A stretch of 64,000 bases of DNA from Daphnia carinata (lineage: Eukaryota; Arthropoda; Branchiopoda; Diplostraca; Daphniidae), in assembly GCF_022539665.2 (NCBI RefSeq), contig NC_081333.1, positions 2,604,001-2,668,000 of the forward strand. Direction: 5' to 3'. The position numbers and the translations under genes are program-made. How positions within the stretch are numbered: position 1 is the first letter of the stretch; the number at the start of each line of letters is the position of its first letter. Below are positions 36,065-49,195 of the stretch, one piece after another. A model generated the notes under the pieces. It was not told the origin of the DNA, ran no database searches, and worked only from the letters and a program-made list of their open reading frames with translations.

Positions 36065-36681
36065 TATTTTGCTTTCTTTTATGGCAACCAAGGAAATTTA
36101 ACAGAAAAGAAAGTCGCCGATTTGACAACGAAATAATCAACAAAGGAAAACGCTTCAACTTGGGGTTTTAACTAAGGGAATTTTAAAAAGCGACTGAAGA
36201 CTAACTGGATTTTCCCTATAATTGAGGCTACATACTTCAAAATATAGACAGTATTAGTTCGGTGACGAGAGCAACTACTTTCGTCCTGATAATATGGGTT
36301 AGTCTAGCGTAACTGTGTAAGCAACCTATGCAATTCACAATTAGAATGCAACAGACGATATAAAAAACAGCATTGCCATTTAATAAAACCTGACAGCTGC
36401 GGGATCATAAATTTAAATCTACGAATTTCATCTCCTGAATAAAATTTACCGTTGGTTCCTATAGGAATTACTGAGATTAAATTTCTCACAGTATTAGCAG
36501 GCTCAACGTGGATTTTAGCTCCAGGGACTTTTCCTTTTTCTTTGAAAAAGATCTTTTCTACAAGAACTTGTCATTCACCTTCATTCACAATCATTTGTAC
36601 TAAAGCACTAAAACACTGGTCGCATTTTAGTTGTTCAGATGATAATATAAGTGAGAAACGGCCGCGTTTATTACGATATTT
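36065..36681. other. Intergenic between INTS9 and the MTFR1-like gene
   Basis: About 600 bp between two genes on the minus strand. It should hold the INTS9 3' UTR and the MTFR1-like promoter. No clear element is visible, and the open frame at 36304-36489 is unsupported. Confidence 0.5.
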
Positions 36682-39345
36682 TCACAAACATGGTAAACAC
36701 TGAAGTAAAATATCCCTTAAAGTCCTCCGAAGGGCTTCATCATGGCAGTAAACATGAGTGTTGGAGCCTTCTAGCTGAATAACGGTGTCTTCTCTTGGCT
36801 AAAATGAAATAGTTGATATTATTCAGAGGTATTGATTATGGGATGACAACGCAAAAGACTAATTTAGTACCAAATGGATAACGACTCCTCGAGGAGTGTC
36901 TTCAACGCGAGCATCTAGTAAACCATGTTGACTGAGCAAGTGCAACAACTGTGTTGTATCGACCGAGCCCCATGGATGGCGAGGCAGCATTCTTTCCGCT
37001 GCACTGTACAAAGTGCCTCCTTCTTCTTCGTTTAATACCTAGAGTTAAACGTCAAAATCATGAAGGAAAGACGCAGAAAAAAAGTCTGAATAGGAGACAA
37101 AGGGCTGACTTTAAGAGTAAATTTGTTGTCGCGTGCGTCCAATTTTCCAGTTAAGGTAGAGGCTGACAACCCAGTCTTAAATTGGATGGGTTCAAGCCGC
37201 GACGCCAAGGCAGGATCGAGGTGCACTTTTTCCTGTTTCCTCTTGATTGGTAATTGCAACACCTGATATGACTTCATACCCAATGCTGGAGGCTCCAATT
37301 CTGTTGGCAAAAGAGGTTAGACTGAATAAACTACTAGTTTCAATAACAATTGACAGAAATGAAGACTTGCCCTGAATAACCAAGTCAGATCGTAATGGTG
37401 CAGACACCGGTGGATGGAGATAGATGTCCGGCACGAGAAGGTTGCCCGGTTTAAGATCGCGGATCAATTTATTGGCCTGGGTAAAGCTCAGACTGGTATC
37501 AATAGGACAGTGAACGATTTTCATGGTCAGAGGCTGATACGGGGCCAGGGCTTCAAGATACGGGAAGTCGGGTTCAACGAAGACGATGCTATGGTTGCTG
37601 TGATTACCCCACAACTCTATGAAATGTACTACATTGCCGAAGCGGAGAGACGGATGGCCACAGAAGACCACGCAAGGCTGTCTATACTCGTTGGTAAATC
37701 CTTCAGCATGGAGGCTTGGGAAATGTTTTAGTCGCCCATTTTTGATGAGATGGGCATGTGGAAAAGGTTCTTCTGGGAGATATACTTTACTCTGCTTGCC
37801 TGAAGAGAGCCTACAAAAAAAGAACGATATGCAATGGAAGATTTACCACGTACGCAAATACAACATCAACAAAAACGAAACAAATCAAACCAACCAAACA
37901 TACCATTCTGCGAAAATATTGGAATAAGCTAATGACGTTTCAGCAACAGGTGAGAAGAAAAAGAGTGGAATTTGACTTAGACCAATGTTGTCCAAATGAA
38001 CAGAGAGACATTCAAACAAATCGTAAAGTAGTCCGGAAGGGTGACAAGGGACGAGACAAGAACCCCCCGAACGTAGTGTGGCAGCTGTAAAAGAGATCAG
38101 AAATTTTATTCACAGTAGGCTACTAGGTAAATACACTCATTTTGTTGTACCAACTGCCATGCAAAATTCACCCAACATGGAATCAGGGTTGGCAACGGGT
38201 GTCTGGGTCAACGCTGTCAGGATTAAGAGGTCGGCGTTCCTAAGTGCTACTTGATCCATTGGCCTGCATATTGTGAATAAATCTAGTATGATATATTTGC
38301 GTTTAAATAAAACAATTAGACTTTCTGTTACCTGGGATGAGTAGTGAGGGTTGATGAAGCGCTCACATATGCAATTTTTTCATAGCCAGAATGAATAATC
38401 CAGTTGCAACTACCGAGGGAATACCCTGAGCTGACCGCCATTACAGTAAGGGCACCACAAATATCCTAGAAACAATTGATCACTAAACTGAGATCTGATT
38501 TCTTTGTCGAGAAAAAAACTCAACATACTATTTTCTCGTTGAAGCCGACCATGCGAACTTTAGCTAAAGCTGCATTTATGGCTTTCATGGAATAGACTTT
38601 CCTCCAGTCATTTGGTCTCAATGCAGCATTCAGGGGAGGTGGAAGGGACTGAAGAACTTGCTTCCATCTACTTGATCGCTGGGTTTTTGGAGTTCTTTCC
38701 AAATAGTGAACCAATTCTTCCATGTACAGCCTGTAACCAATATATTCTACATCACATTATAAGCTGTAAAATTGCACTATATTGACTTGTTACCTTCCAA
38801 TCTGTAGGGTTGGTTCGGTAGCATAGACCCTTCCTTTAAAGCCTGTTTCTTCTGTGATGAACGGAAGGGCCAACATGCAGGCATGATTTGACAGCAAAAT
38901 GGTGTCGACATTGGATATGTCAAATATGTCTGATTGTGGAGGCAATATTTCAATTGGGCCATCAACAAGCACCCTATTTTCACACTCTTTAAGTTCCTGT
39001 TTTTACAATTGCAAAATAAGTTATAACTGCAAAAGCAAAGAGATTCCATCTGTATTGACTCACTCCATCCAGAAGTGCAGCATCTTGTGCATCTTTCGGT
39101 ATCCAATTTGGCAAGCTAGAAAGCCGTTTGCTAGCTACAAGAGGCAGAGGGAGAAAGTGCAGGGCCGAATTGATATCGAGCCCACAATCGAGCATCAGCG
39201 AAACGCCTTTGAAATTCAAGATGTTGCAAGGCTTATTTGGGTTGGCGCCAAGACTGTACTAAGTAAACAGAAAACTTGTGTTTACCAGGACACCCATGTT
39301 GGTGGAAAGAAATAAAAATAATAAAAATATGCTTACGATCTTCAT
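36682..39345 (-). CDS. IntS9: Integrator complex subunit 9 (INTS9)
   Basis: Pseudo-nuclease partner of INTS11 in the Integrator complex, which cleaves snRNA and paused Pol II transcripts in the nucleus. Eleven coding exons: 39345-39337, 39258-39064, 38996-38794, 38730-38529, 38465-38332, 38263-38151, 38084-37904, 37810-37371, 37300-37110, 37038-36871, 36798-36682. They join in frame to 650 residues (human about 658). The metallo-beta-lactamase fold starts [14 protein letters not shown]. The place of the HxHxDH motif reads [13 protein letters not shown], so the zinc ligands are missing as expected for INTS9. The beta-CASP part includes [13 protein letters not shown]. The C-terminal INTS11-binding region ends [12 protein letters not shown]. 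The first coding exon encodes only MKI. The donor after 37371 is GC, not GT. Confidence 0.96.
37369..37370 (-). other. GC splice donor (GC-AG intron 8 of INTS9)
   Basis: The exon ends ...CAGG and the intron begins GCAAGT, the usual context of minor GC-AG introns. The next exon starts after CCAACAG at 37300. Only this donor keeps the frame and gives the family-consistent join V-I-Q-E-L-E-P-P. Confidence 0.8.
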
Positions 39346-40813
39346 GTTGTAGTTTATCTGACAAGTCACAATTTCTGTCTTTCATGCGAAAGCCGAACTT
39401 GTTTGTTTGCCCGGCTCGAGCACGAAGCTACTAGCAGACTACCATTTGAAAAACTAGCGCGCTGTTGCCAGATCAGCCTTTATTATATTGTCGCTTTATA
39501 TCTTTTAAAATCACTCGAAACGTGCGGTAAAAAGATTACTTTAAATTGAAACACGAAGACATTCGCCAAGTTTTTAAGAATGTATTGAATAACAGCATTT
39601 GACACCAAAGCCAGTAACAAACGAGCGAAACAAAAGAAGCAACATAGTACATTTCAGCAATTAACAAGGCATCATCCGAGTACTTGTGTTTCGTTGAGAG
39701 AGTGTCGATTGTGTTCAAGACACGCCCTTATCAGTTCTCCGTCCAGTAGGTTCTATTTCTCGGCTGTGACCGAAGAAAAAGAATTTCCCAAAAATCTAAC
39801 CGGACTGGTGAATGATAAGGCCAAGTCGTTGAACCATTTTATTTTGGTTGTCTTCTTTTTGAGTTAAAGATGATACGTGATGCTCCTCACCCTTCGTTTC
39901 CGGTGTCGATATGTCTCCTATATGCTAGCACAAAACAACAACTGGGAAAACACAAAAAGAAAAGAATCCAATAAGCGCGAAGAAATGAAAGAAAAATAAA
40001 AGAAAAAAAAAAGCTCATAGGCAGAAAAGAAGAAAACAACATGGTCGATGATCGGCTGTTGGTCGGGAGTCTGCGTAAGTACGAAAAAGAAATAAGAGCA
40101 GACACGGTTACTAAGAGAGGCGGGTGGTTGGGGAAAGGGAAAATGAAATACGATGGGAGGGGAAAGAGAACACAACACATTCACAAATGGGTGTCGTAGA
40201 CGACGACTACCGAAGGGGAGAGATTTTTCCCTGTGTATGTATACGTGAACGAGTGAACGGCCTTTACCAAATGGGAAACATCTGCCCGGCTGCTGGCCCT
40301 TTTCCCATACCGAGGAGAAAAGAAGAAGGCTTTTGTGTGTTTGATACCGAGGGTATATACTAAGGACCTACAGTAGTTGTTGTACTACTAGCCTGCGTTA
40401 AAGAACGTTGGGTTATCAAAAGAGCTCAGAACCTCTCCTCCCCCCCCCCGCTCCCATTGAACGCAACAGAGAAAAAAAAATGTCGATACTGAGTCGAATG
40501 ATCTATCGACTAGCGAAGGAAGTCGAGAAATATGTTTCTCCGCGATAGCTGGCCCTTTGCCGTCTGCTCTTACACAAGAAATTGAAAACCGGAGCAATGT
40601 GAGATGTGTCTCTCAACACTCTGTTCAAGAGGAGCTGCTGCTGGTGGGGAAACGCGAGGAGGAACAGCTTGATGTTTGTTGAATAGCAGTGTGTGACCCC
40701 GTCTGACCGTTTTTTAAACCATCAAACACGAGGGGGAAGAGGGGGCATATTGAAAAGGGCTGGGAAGGTTCAAAGTCTTTCAAAAAATATATATATAATT
40801 TTCCCTTTCTTTT

Positions 40814-40831
40814 TGTGTGTGTGTGTGTGTG
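40814..40831. repeat. (GT)n microsatellite
   Basis: About nine GT units, interrupted by GAGTG at the 3' side. Confidence 0.9.
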
Positions 40832-41144
40832 AGTGTGGTAAGAATTTATTTTCCAGCCGGTTCAAAAGGTTATAAGCGATAGCGCAGCTGTGGCGCGGGA
40901 GTCTAAGCAACAACATTGGGCATGTCTGCCTCTGTCTGCGAGTGTGGCGCATAGATTAGATTAAAAAAAATAGAGAGGGAGGGTGCAATTGAATCACCAA
41001 GAGGACACACAAAAATTGGCCCACTTTTCCTTTTCTTGTCTTTTTTTTTTTTTTGTAAGCAATGAATTAGAGAAACAGATATACGAAGAAGTTTGCGAGA
41101 GAAATGAAGAAACTTAAAATGACGCATCCGGTACGAACTGTAGC

Positions 41145-41162
41145 CACACACACACACACACA
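41145..41162. repeat. (CA)n microsatellite
   Basis: About nine CA units. Confidence 0.9.
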
Positions 41163-44100
41163 GCAGAAAAAGTTGGCAACCGCGAGATAAAAAGCCGTAC
41201 ACACACGGTGCCGGATGCCACCGACGGTCTAGGAATTAAAAATTAAGAACGGAACATCTAAAACTAAGAGAAGGGAGAAAATTTGGAACGAAAAAGAAGG
41301 TTGTTATCGGATGCTGCGGGGAGGGAGATCTGAAGGGAAATGAAACCAATTAGCAACTGGCAATTCCAACTGAGGTTGTATCCGGTCCCTTCCTCCGTCG
41401 TGTTGAGAATAAATCATAACTTGTAGACACGAAGGCATTAATGAATTTTCTAACATGTCTTCACAAGAAAACGAAAGTGATAAAAATCGAAAAAGATTAC
41501 CAAATGTGTGATGACGATGGCGACGATAGACTGATGTAGAGCAGCCACAATATTGTTGGACGAACTGTCGACGTTGTCTCTTCGTCTCTGACTACGGCCA
41601 CTGCCACCCTTGCCACCCCACCTAAGTCCTCCCACTGACAGAGCAACGGCAGATGGCGTCGGCGTCGAACCAGTACAAAAAACCGCCAAGTCCGGCCAAC
41701 TCATCCAAACACAGACACACACTCGTATACACACACACACAGAGTGAACGCGAAGCCTTCTTAAATGCGTGTGTGTGTATGTTCGCCCTCTTTGTATATC
41801 CTCTCTTCCCTCCTACTCCCCCCCCCTTCCTTTTTCTGCTCTCCTTTCCGACTGGGCTCATCGATCGGAGCCGGGAAAACCGACGGACCGGGAGCACACT
41901 CCCCCCTCTTTTTTTTTTTTTTTTTTTTGCTTTTGCAACAGACGACGGTGGCGCTGACATCGTCGACGCTTAGGATCACTCCCATTCCTAGTTTTTTAAT
42001 TCCCATAATTTAAATTTTGTTTCGTTTTAAACGAATAATTAATGAGACAAAGGCAAACCAAGTGGGGGTAGATCACTGTAAAGTACAAACGAAGTTAAAT
42101 TAACGACACTCACGTCCGATACCACGAGACTACAAGGGTCCCACAGCAGCCGGTGAAAGATGGCCGCCTACTTCGTTTCTAATGATATCAAAATTCTTAG
42201 ATGATGAATCAGAAACTAACCTTGAATACAAGTTTCAAAAAAACAACAGAAATTGACGATGACACGTTGCTAAATAAAATAAAAAAATGTGTTTTGCTGC
42301 GACAAACTAATGGAAGCCCTACAAAAAGAGGAGGTGAAGGACGTCCTACGGAGACGTCGACTAGCCGATGACTGTGATCCAGAGACACGCACAAGAAACT
42401 TTAATACCACCCCTAACCCCACACACTCCCCTCCCTTCTATCCTGCTGTCTCTCTATGGTTGTCTATATACATCATGGGTGTGTAGGGAAGGAGGAGCAC
42501 CCGAAAAAAACGAGAGAGAAGGATGCTGCTAAGTAAAACAGTGCCCCATTTTTTTTTTACCACACCAAGATAAAACTTAATCTTTTCTCGTCGATAACGA
42601 GTATAAACTCTGTGACCAACTAAATGCATTCACGAAAATCGTCTCGATGAAACACATCGTTCTGTGCAGTTGGCGAGTGATTTAAAAGAAAACTCTTTAG
42701 TTTCTGGTTTTTGAGTACAGAATTTGGTAAGAATTGGAATAAAAATGGCTGCCACTTTCTGACAATCCAGACAACTTTAAAAGGCCTAGGGAAAACAAAT
42801 AGAAAATACAATTAATAAAATAGATTGGTTACCATTGAACTGCACATGCGCAATGGAGGGTATGTCCTGGACAATCACCAAAAACGCGGTCAAAAACATG
42901 TGCCAGCCTCCAGTTGTTGTCTAGGGTAAAATTAATCAATTAGAATAGATGTGTGAGTGCTAACAATAAGACGATATGGTACTGTTGGCTGTTAGTCGAA
43001 GGAAGGGGGGGGGCGTATAGTGGTAATTTTTATTTTTAATGAATTCACCATGTTCTTCCATATTGCATTTATTACAACTGGGAAGTTTCCTATGGCAATT
43101 TGAAGAAATGTGAAAATGTGTGTTTATCTTTATCTGCCGACAAGTGCCCCTAGGCTGTCGACATTTTTCATCACTTGACAACCGACGAAGATGCACACAG
43201 CAAATGCGATAAAAACGATGAACAACTTCATGTGTCGGGGCCTTCACAGTTTTCTAAATATACACGAACACTATTTTTTTTTTCCCTCTTATTTTTGTTT
43301 CTTATCAACAAATCCCCTTCGACTACACCCTTTTACTCCAAGGAGTTGCACATGTTTCCCTAGCGCATTTCTCTGTTACCACACAGGAAAAAAAAAATGC
43401 ACTATGTTTGAAATGTCGTTCACTTTTGTGTGCAACTACTATAGTAAATTGTTTAAACGTCGGCGAACGAAGTGGAATGGTAATTGATTAGTAACAACGG
43501 GCGAATCGGAGTGCGTTCAGCCATGCGGTTGAGAGTGCTAGCAGACGTTATTATTATTCAGTGGATTCTAAAGAGCAACTTGTTGTCAAGTAGTAGAAAA
43601 GAAAGATGAAAGCTCTTACGTATTTCACGAACCCTCGCACGTAATAAGCAACTACCCAAAATTGAAGCGGGTGGTAATACTGAGAAGATTAAATTCAGAT
43701 TTAAAATTCCAACACGTTTGGCAGTGCTGCTTTTCACACACACACGCAGATGAGCGAAGAAGGCATAGCCAGTTGGTGAACCAAGTAAGTAACCTTTGAA
43801 AATATAGCGTGTAGGGGTAACTTGAATGTTATGATAATCAAGTTCACCCAATAGCACATAAGAAAACGAATAAAGTTCAGATTTCAAACAGTCGACGCCT
43901 ATACAACTAAAACTCATAGGGGAACAAACATGGCTGCTTCAGTGCACATACACGCCAATGCCATAGTATTGGCCAGCATTTGATCCCGGCCGAGAGAAAA
44001 AGAGGGGCGAGGCGGTGGTGGTTGGTGATAACTGATAAGAGATTCTTTTTTTCCGACATTTTCAAGAACATACTCTTTCAATTTTTTTTTTTTTTTTTAG

Positions 44101-45162
44101 ATATACTGAAAAGATCAGACAACGTCGCCAGCCAATGCATAGTCTTTCAACTCTGTTTTCGAGGAAAAAAAAACCGAACACGACAGACATGTATATTTTT
44201 CAAGAGATCGAAAGAAGTAAAGAAATGAGTCTTTATTCCAAGTGTGTTGGGGCGAGGCTTAGGCAAATGAGCCGAACGAAACAGCTGGCTCCCCCTCTCT
44301 CGTTCCTGTTTTGTCCATACAGCTATAAAGCCTATACAGCAAACAATCCCGGCAAAAAAAAAAAAGCTTACGGGACTAAAAGAGTGAAAAAAAAAGAAGA
44401 AAAATTCCGTGCCTCGATATCGTTCATCGTCATGCACGATGACGTCATATAGGGAAGGATGGGATTCTCTGGCGTTCCATGTGTGAAAGGGGTGGCAGTG
44501 CAGTCGCTGATTTATAGCTCCAGATCTTGATATATTTGACTGGGGGAGCCGGTGATACACATAAAAATACATAATAAACCCATTACGTACATGCAATTCC
44601 CGAAATGATGCGTACATTTACAGAAATGACACGCCTCTTTTTACAAAAAAAAAAAAAAAAATTCAATCAAATGCTCCAAGCTTGTCCTACACAGTCTGTG
44701 GGTGGAAATCATCAAGTGTTTACATATTTTCGGTCTGAAACGACCATTGAACTTTTTGTTCGCTAGATGTGGGTTGAAAACGAAAGAGAAATCTCTTATT
44801 TCTTTTCAATATTGAAGCATTGAAATCTATATAACCAGCAACCCTCCACAGAAGAAGAAGGGAAAAAAATTAAAAACGATTTTTTGTTGTTGTTCAATGC
44901 TGACGGATCGATGCATGAATGCAGCCATTGTTGTTGCCGTCTGAACTATGGCTGAGGCATATAATCTCGGGGAACTATCATCGTCTGAACGTAAAAGCCT
45001 CTTGTTGATAGAAAAAGAATGCAGAAGCTGAAAAGCAGAGCGAGAAAACGTCGATACGAGGTCCAGCATCCAGCAACATCGTGAAACTGTAAAGGGTTGG
45101 GCTAAGCAGCACGCAGCATGTGGTTTCAATTAGCCACTCTTCTCATTCCATCTAATCCTCAG

Positions 45163-45179
45163 CACACACACACACACAC
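45163..45179. repeat. (CA)n microsatellite
   Basis: About eight CA units. Confidence 0.85.
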
Positions 45180-48100
45180 CCCCTATATGCTCGTATCCTC
45201 TTTGAATCGTAACCGTTTCTTTGTTCCCATTTATAACAATCGTCATTATACATTACTGTGTGTGTACACACTGGGAGATTCAACTTCTCTTAAGTCACCT
45301 TAAGTATAGGGGCATTTAGTGCCACATCAGAAAATAGATGTTGATGTCAATGTAAAGGGGCATTGAATACGCGCAGAACAAAAGAGACGAGTTAAACGGA
45401 TCGGAAATGAAAGTCTGTCCAGTTATGATTACACATGTACACCATTGTCCGTTAAGCCCTGCTTTTTTGTCACGAATGTACGTTGTGCTGCGATATGACC
45501 TTTCTTTCCCAGCATACGGGAAATGAACGTGTCGACTGAGCGTCTGCTGTCCCCCGGATCTATCGCCTGCGACACACAGGCATCCATTGTGATCTATACG
45601 TACATAAGAATATAAGATTTCTTTCTTTCGGTTACGCAGGAGACGAAGCAAACAAGACAAGAATCTCTGTGCGGGATCCTTCCGCCTGGATTGGTTGTTG
45701 GTTTAAAAAAAAAAAGCGGGGGACTCCTAAAGATGTGACATTATCATCGGGGAAGAAAAAAAAAAAAAGAAGCGTACACAGAATGTGTCTCTTTGCATCA
45801 ATCCAAAAAAACGCACGTAGTCCATTTCTTTCATGTGCGTGATGCTGTGGGCCTTTTCAGTTGTTTGGAGCTTTATTTCGCAGATTCCTTTTGAAAAAAA
45901 AAGTTCTTGCATAATAAGACACCCCGACGAATATGCCTTGTGTCGAACCTAAAATTTTGTAAAAAAAAAAATCCATAGAAAGCAAAAAAAAAATAAAATA
46001 AAAAATAAATGGGGGTTTTCTATTCAAATGAAAAATAAAATTTATATCAATGAGTGTGGAAATCCTTCCGTCTTGCTGGCGGCGTTAAGAATCCAATTAT
46101 ACTCCTGACTAGGTTTGCTTCGTGCTTCTCGTGTAATAATAACAGCAGCCTCAAAGAAAAAAAGCCCACCCTTTTTTTTATTCTTTTTTTTTTTAAATTT
46201 TGTTTCCTGGACGCTGCATGATTTCGAATTGATAAGAAACAGCTTTTAATCTTTAGTTTTTTCACTTTAAAGAAAAGCAAAAACATTTTGTTTTTCTCGA
46301 ATAGATTATGCGACTATTTAAATGGATCCAGACAGCCAAGATAATCTTACGTGTCTTTCCGAATTTTTTAAAAAGAAGGATACAGCTTAAAAAAAAAAAA
46401 AAAAAAAATCCCAAACAGGAGCCGTGCCGCTTCGATTGAATAACTTCCCTGCCCGCTATATGTGTATACGACACACGCAACGCCCAGATCAAACCCCCCC
46501 CCCCCTCTTTTTTTCGGGACTGGTAGAGGCAAGTTCAATATATTTCCCCCCCCCCCCCGCCATTGAAGATTGACATCTTTACGGCGTCAACCTCTGTACG
46601 TGTACACAACCCCACATTATATAAATATATGTTTTTTTTTCTTTTAAAAAATAAATAAATAAATAAATACTTTCATTTTTTTGTTGTTGTTGTGACGATT
46701 TAAGAAGTATTTCGCTCCGTCGATCCTTGTTTCATTTACATTTCATTTTTGATGGGCTCGGCTTTTGAGGAGTTTCTATCTTTCGGCGTGCAGCAGGCCC
46801 CCTCAGCGTTCAAACCCTATCCTCCCGCCTGTCTATACAGCTCAAGACATAAGATTTATATACTTTTATACTGCTTTTTATACCAAGTAAAATGCATTTT
46901 CGAACCGAAAAAAAGGAGGGTTGGTGCAAAGGGAAGTAATCGGAGTCGGCGCAGAGCGGCGTGACCCGCGGGCTTTTTATTTCCCTGTGTTCTTGTAAAC
47001 AAAACGAAAAAAAAAATGTCTTTAGGAAAAATCTGTTTGATGCAATAATTCAATCGTAAAAAGATTGCGTAAAAAAAAAAAAGCATTTTTTTTTTTAACT
47101 CGTAATACTTAACGAACTGAAAATTTGATTGAAATGTGGGAGGAGCTTGCCGTTATTAGTGGAGACGATTGCCCAACGATAAACGAAAAAGAGGAATCAT
47201 TTGGAATGGCACACGCTTCTCTGTTGTACTACCACTAATCCAGCTTCCGTCTCACACACTGGCATCTCCGTCTGTTACGTGTATACATATAAATCAATAA
47301 ACCGGGAACGCGCGTGGGGACGGGGAGGAGGACGTTGTATGTGGCGCCTTGTTTTCCGATGTATCCTAGTGTCTATTTCACGCTACACGGCAACAGCCTA
47401 TAAAAAAAAAAAAAAGGGACGGCTCTTTTGGGCTAGGAGATGAATGTGTCTACCGTAAGAATAGCTACTAAAGTTAGCCGAAACATCCACGTGTCACTAC
47501 TGGAAGTTATTTTTCAACAAAGAAAAGATCATTCAGAAGGAATTTTACCTGGAAATCGATACTTACGTAATTAAGTTTCGCGTGAAAAAAAACGTCATCC
47601 AGGATGATATTTTGATAATTCATTCCCCTCCGCGCCCAAACGTTGTATACATCCTAAATAGAAAAACCAATAGTATTTTCCTTTTTTTTTTTATAGCAAA
47701 CAACATCAAACGAACATAAGGTAGGACGTAATTGGACGTATATAGAGCAATATACCTCAACGAGGGGGTGTCCTCTTATGTTCCAAATCAATTTTCTTCT
47801 TCTTCTTCTTTTCTCCTGCAGATACATCCCAGCCACACACGCGTCCGTCATATTGAAGAGGTCTCTGCGTCTATTGGATTACGTGGCTCTTTGGTGTTGT
47901 CTACAAGAGTCCTCCCCGTATAGTAAGTAATAGCAAGCAAAGATACACAGACTGGCGGGTGGTATAGTTTTTTCGGGCCCACAAAACTCTTGCAAGTAGA
48001 AGCGAAACTTTTCATTAGTTTTGCCATCCGTCCCGAATATGACAACGTTTCGCTTTTTAGGTCTCTTCATTTTCTCTCCGAAAATTCCGTACCTACAACT

Positions 48101-49195
48101 TTATACTATATCATTATATATACGTGTGTGTTGTTTGCCTTGGATGTCCCACGTCACCAGAAGAGTTCCATAAATTCAAACGCTTTTCGTGCCTGCATTT
48201 TTTTTTGCCCCTTTCGAGATATGAGCATCCGACAAAAAAAAAGGGAATAAAACAAAAAAAAAAAAAAAAAAAAGAGAAGGGGGGGATTGCCACATTCCGT
48301 AGATATATGTTGTATAATATAATACTTTAGGACTGTCGCATACACACCCACTGTACTCACGATGCAATATGCAAGCCGGGCGTTGCGATGAAGCACATCT
48401 GAGAGTCGATATGTGACATTAATACCTTTTCCCTTCTTGTTTTTTTTTGTTATTTCGTCTGAAATATTATTCCAGACGAATGAAGACAAAAAAAAACAAA
48501 ACAAGAGCGCACAGACTTCTAGACAGGGTTCCGTGAAAACGTTTTCAATGTTGAATAACGTTCAGTCTACAGCAGCACTTCGTCACGCGTCTTGACGTAC
48601 GTTTATGCAAGAGTAGAACTTGTTGTTTGCTCAGCTCATTATTTTTTTTTACAACATTATGAAAACAGAAAAAAAGGGGCGAAGGAAAAAATTAGGGCCA
48701 ATGATTCCATGAAATTTCTACTACGAGGCTCTTCATTTCGCCACCTACAATTTCAACCGGAAAAAAAAAAGGAAAAAATCGAAAACAAAAGGCACGGGAC
48801 ACACGACGGGGAGAAAGGTATTGACCCAATCAACAGCCAACTATAAAATATAGTAGGAAAACCGGGGGGTGTGTTAGCCTCGTCTTTTTAACAGCCCGTG
48901 TGCTGTGTAATCTCTTCTCCCCCGTTTTTTTTTTCCTAACTCATCCCACCAAAAGCAGCAAATAGTCTTTTGCTCTGAGAGACCCCCCTCCTACTCCCTC
49001 TGGAGAGTAATGGGTAAGTTTGTGTGTACGTTCCCCCCATCTGCGTCCCATTAGATTGAGAGCCAAGTTTCATTAAGGATGCAATATGCCAGCAGTAGCA
49101 GTCTCTCTCTCTTTTTTTTTTTTTCCTCCCCCCCCCCTCCGCCAAAAAAAAAAAAACGCAGCGGAGTTCTCACTGGTGCAAGAACACACGGTCAA

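Larger units (their letters stand above)
39346..49195. other. Low-complexity intergenic or intronic DNA, no supported gene
   Basis: Nearly 10 kb with very frequent poly(A)/poly(T) runs of 10 or more, poly(C)/poly(G) runs (for example 46493-46505, 46547-46558), and CA/GT microsatellites. I found no exon series with a recognisable product. Open frames here are low-complexity (Lys-, Phe- or Ser-rich), often overlapping in several frames of the same tract. It may be introns or UTR of a long gene, or an intergenic regulatory domain. A possible tiny exon series at 42697-43231 is discussed under findings. Confidence 0.5.

Noticed and set aside
41450-42013. Several overlapping frames of 60-110 codons
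   Set aside because: All run through CA repeats, poly(C) and poly(T) tracts in different frames of both strands; low complexity only.
42853-42921. Plus-strand reading MEGMSWTITKNAVKNMCQPP, reminiscent of an odorant-binding protein start
   Set aside because: It stops at once, has no signal peptide, no downstream exon with the cysteine pattern in phase, and such proteins are not expected in a crustacean.
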